From Petrimonas sp. IBARAKI (GTDB lineage: Bacteria; Bacteroidota; Bacteroidia; Bacteroidales; Dysgonomonadaceae): DNA of 64,000 bases. The stretch lies in contig AP018040.2 in assembly GCA_002356435.2 (NCBI GenBank), positions 1,240,001-1,304,000 of the forward strand, in the 5' to 3' direction. Positions within the stretch are counted from its first letter, which is position 1, and each line of letters opens with the position of its first letter. The notes beneath the pieces were generated by a model. That model made no database searches. It saw nothing but the letters and a program-made list of their open reading frames with translations, and had not been told where the DNA came from. A program made the translations under genes and the position numbers. Below are positions 62,353-64,000 of the stretch, piece after piece.

Positions 62353-63708
62353 ATGTACGACTTACTGATCATCGGTGGTGGACCGGCCGGTTATGTGGCC
62401 GCGGAACGCGCAGGGCACAAGGGGCTGAAGGTGGTGCTGTTCGAGAAGAAAAGCCTGGGAGGCGTTTGCCTTAACGAAGGCTGTATTCCCACCAAGACCA
62501 TGCTTTACAGTGCGAAGACCTATGAGAATGCCCTTCACGGGGACAAATACGGTGTTTTTGCGGAGAATGTCCGTTTTGAATACGACAAGATTGTATCCCG
62601 CAAAAATAAAGTGGTGCGCAAATTGGTCGCCGGCGTGAAAACCAAGATGAAGGCCAGCGATGTTGCGGTTGTTGAAGGCGAAGCCTGGATCTCGGGCAGA
62701 AGCGCCAAGGGAATCGAGGTGGTTTGCAACGGAGAGCATTACCTGGGAAACAACCTGTTGATATGTACCGGGTCCGAAGCGTCGGTTCCGCCCATTCCCG
62801 GATTAGGGGAAGCCGGCGATGTTGTCCTGACCAACCGTGAGGTTCTTGAACTCAAGGAGCAACCCAAAAGTCTAGTCGTCATCGGGGGAGGAGTTATCGG
62901 GATGGAGTTCGCCAGTTTTTACAACAGTTTAGGGTCCAGGGTGACCGTGATCGAGATGCTTCCCGAGATTCTGGGAAACAACGATTACGAGATATCAGCC
63001 CTTTCGCGCGATATTTTCACCAGGAAAGGCATCGAATTTCACCTTAACGCCAAGGTGGTCCGGGTGGACGGAAATAAAGTGGTTTTTGAGAAGGCGGGAG
63101 AAACACGCACCGTTGAAGGCGATAAAATCCTGTTGAGCGTCGGGCGCCGCGCGGTGACCAGGGGTTTTGGACTCGAAAATCTGAATGTGGAACTGGACAG
63201 GGGAGGCATCAAGGTCGATGAAAAGATGCGTACCAATGTGCCCAACGTCTTTGCCGCCGGCGACGTTACCGGTTTTTCGCTTTTGGCGCATACCGCCAGC
63301 CGTGAAGGCGAAGTGGTGGTTAACAACCTTACGGGAAAAGACGACATTATGCGTTATAATGCCATTCCGGGAGTCGTGTACATCAACCCTGAAATTGCAG
63401 GTGTGGGTGAAACCGAAGAAAGTGCCAGGGCAAAAGGGATTGCCTACAAGGTAGCCAGACTCTCCATGGCCTATGCCGGGCGTTTTGTCGCAGAAAACGA
63501 GGGCGGTGTCGGATTATGCAAGGTGCTTGCAGGTGAAAAATACGGCGAAGTCATCGGTGTTCACATGCTGGGAAACCCGAGCAGTGAAATGATTTACGGC
63601 GCCTGTCTGGCAATAGAGCAGGAGATGACGCTCGAAGAAATGAAAGAGGTCGTTTTTCCGCATCCTACAGTAAGTGAAATATTCAAGGAAGTGATTTTTG
63701 AATTTTGA
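62353..63708 (+). CDS. lpdA: dihydrolipoyl dehydrogenase (E3)
   Basis: 451 aa. FAD-binding IIGGGPAG (6-13), redox pair Cys39/Cys44 in GGVCLNEGCIPTK, NAD-binding VVIGGGVIGMEFASF (about 180), AAGDVTG, and the C-terminal His437/Glu442 pair in HPTVSE. It reoxidises the lipoyl arm of the E2 encoded 17 bp upstream. Confidence 0.96.
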   Translation: MYDLLIIGGGPAGYVAAERAGHKGLKVVLFEKKSLGGVCLNEGCIPTKTMLYSAKTYENALHGDKYGVFAENVRFEYDKIVSRKNKVVRKLVAGVKTKMKASDVAVVEGEAWISGRSAKGIEVVCNGEHYLGNNLLICTGSEASVPPIPGLGEAGDVVLTNREVLELKEQPKSLVVIGGGVIGMEFASFYNSLGSRVTVIEMLPEILGNNDYEISALSRDIFTRKGIEFHLNAKVVRVDGNKVVFEKAGETRTVEGDKILLSVGRRAVTRGFGLENLNVELDRGGIKVDEKMRTNVPNVFAAGDVTGFSLLAHTASREGEVVVNNLTGKDDIMRYNAIPGVVYINPEIAGVGETEESARAKGIAYKVARLSMAYAGRFVAENEGGVGLCKVLAGEKYGEVIGVHMLGNPSSEMIYGACLAIEQEMTLEEMKEVVFPHPTVSEIFKEVIFEF

Positions 63709-63792
63709 TTGCCCGGACTTGCTTGCTCAAAACCCAATAACAATTTATAAGAAAAATGACGATTGTAAAATCGATCGAAAAAATAAAACAGT

Positions 63793-64000
63793 ATGCCAAA
63801 AATTCAATTTATTGATCCGGCTGAAGCCCGGAAACCGGGCTTTGTGGAATTTCAGCCCATTCCTGTCAATCAGTATCAAAAAACGGTAAAAGAAGAACGC
63901 GAAAATTTTACCGACGAGGAACTAAAAGCCATTTATCACGACATGGCGCTCATCCGCGAGTTTGAAACCATGCTTAACCTTATCAAAACCAAAGGTGAAT
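63793..64000 (+). CDS. 2-oxoacid dehydrogenase E1 component, 5' part only
   Basis: The first 69 codons are visible (FTDEELKAIYHDMALIREFETMLNLIKTKGE is the start of the E1 alpha TPP-binding fold). The frame runs off the window. In Bacteroidetes this gene usually encodes a fused alpha-beta E1 of about 680 aa. It is 84 bp downstream of lpdA, so the order is E2-E3-E1. Confidence 0.85.
   Translation, partial: MPKIQFIDPAEARKPGFVEFQPIPVNQYQKTVKEERENFTDEELKAIYHDMALIREFETMLNLIKTKGE

Overview
The window is a stretch of a Bacteroidales chromosome, most like the Dysgonomonadaceae/Porphyromonadaceae side of the order. The signs are Bacteroidetes-type promoters (TAnnTTTG about 20 nt from a TTG/TTTG box) in front of many genes, several exported proteins with NRRxFIK-type signals, a fused E1 pyruvate-dehydrogenase-type protein, and a murQ/MFS/kinase cluster like the Tannerella MurNAc operon. 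The exact genus cannot be fixed from the sequence alone.

1-13,023 (all minus strand) is an amino-sugar/cell-wall scavenging cluster. It holds a DeoR regulator, an exported DegT-type PLP protein, a ceramidase-like protein with an inserted propeller, murQ, a sugar MFS transporter, a BadF-type kinase, an SGNH esterase and a TIM-barrel protein cut by the window edge. A second ceramidase-like gene and a propeller gene lie upstream. A Tat-exported Gfo/Idh/MocA protein follows at 13,394-14,737.

14,838-19,608 is a nitrosative-stress module: hcp, a divergent Crp/Fnr regulator (probably HcpR), and a cupin/DUF438-hemerythrin/DUF1858 operon. hcp and the cupin operon share a TGTAAC-n4-GTTACA operator placed exactly 21 nt from the -7 box. 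Two tandem Gfo/Idh/MocA lipoproteins and aspS follow.

24,485-40,725 is tRNA-Pro(UGG) with a 16.2-kb integrated element bounded by a 46-bp direct repeat of the tRNA 3' part. The element has a tyrosine integrase, an excisionase-like HTH, a VirE-type primase-helicase, a dense repeat cluster that looks like an origin, an HK97-type prohead protease, a major capsid protein, a tail-chaperone-like protein, a tape measure, an XRE repressor and about a dozen unknown small genes. No terminase, portal, tail tube, baseplate or lysis gene is visible, so it reads as a capsid-encoding phage satellite (or a decayed prophage). It is the strongest candidate for an undescribed system here.

41,253-64,000 returns to chromosome: a two-domain esterase, a glycerate kinase with GntP permease, a Tyr-rich lipoprotein, a solitary sufB, yceI, a DUF3298 lipoprotein, a DUF4831 protein, pheS, tilS, a 45-aa membrane protein, serS, a rhamnose locus (AraC regulator, rhaT, rhaI, rhaB) and the start of a 2-oxoacid dehydrogenase operon (E2, E3 and a truncated E1).
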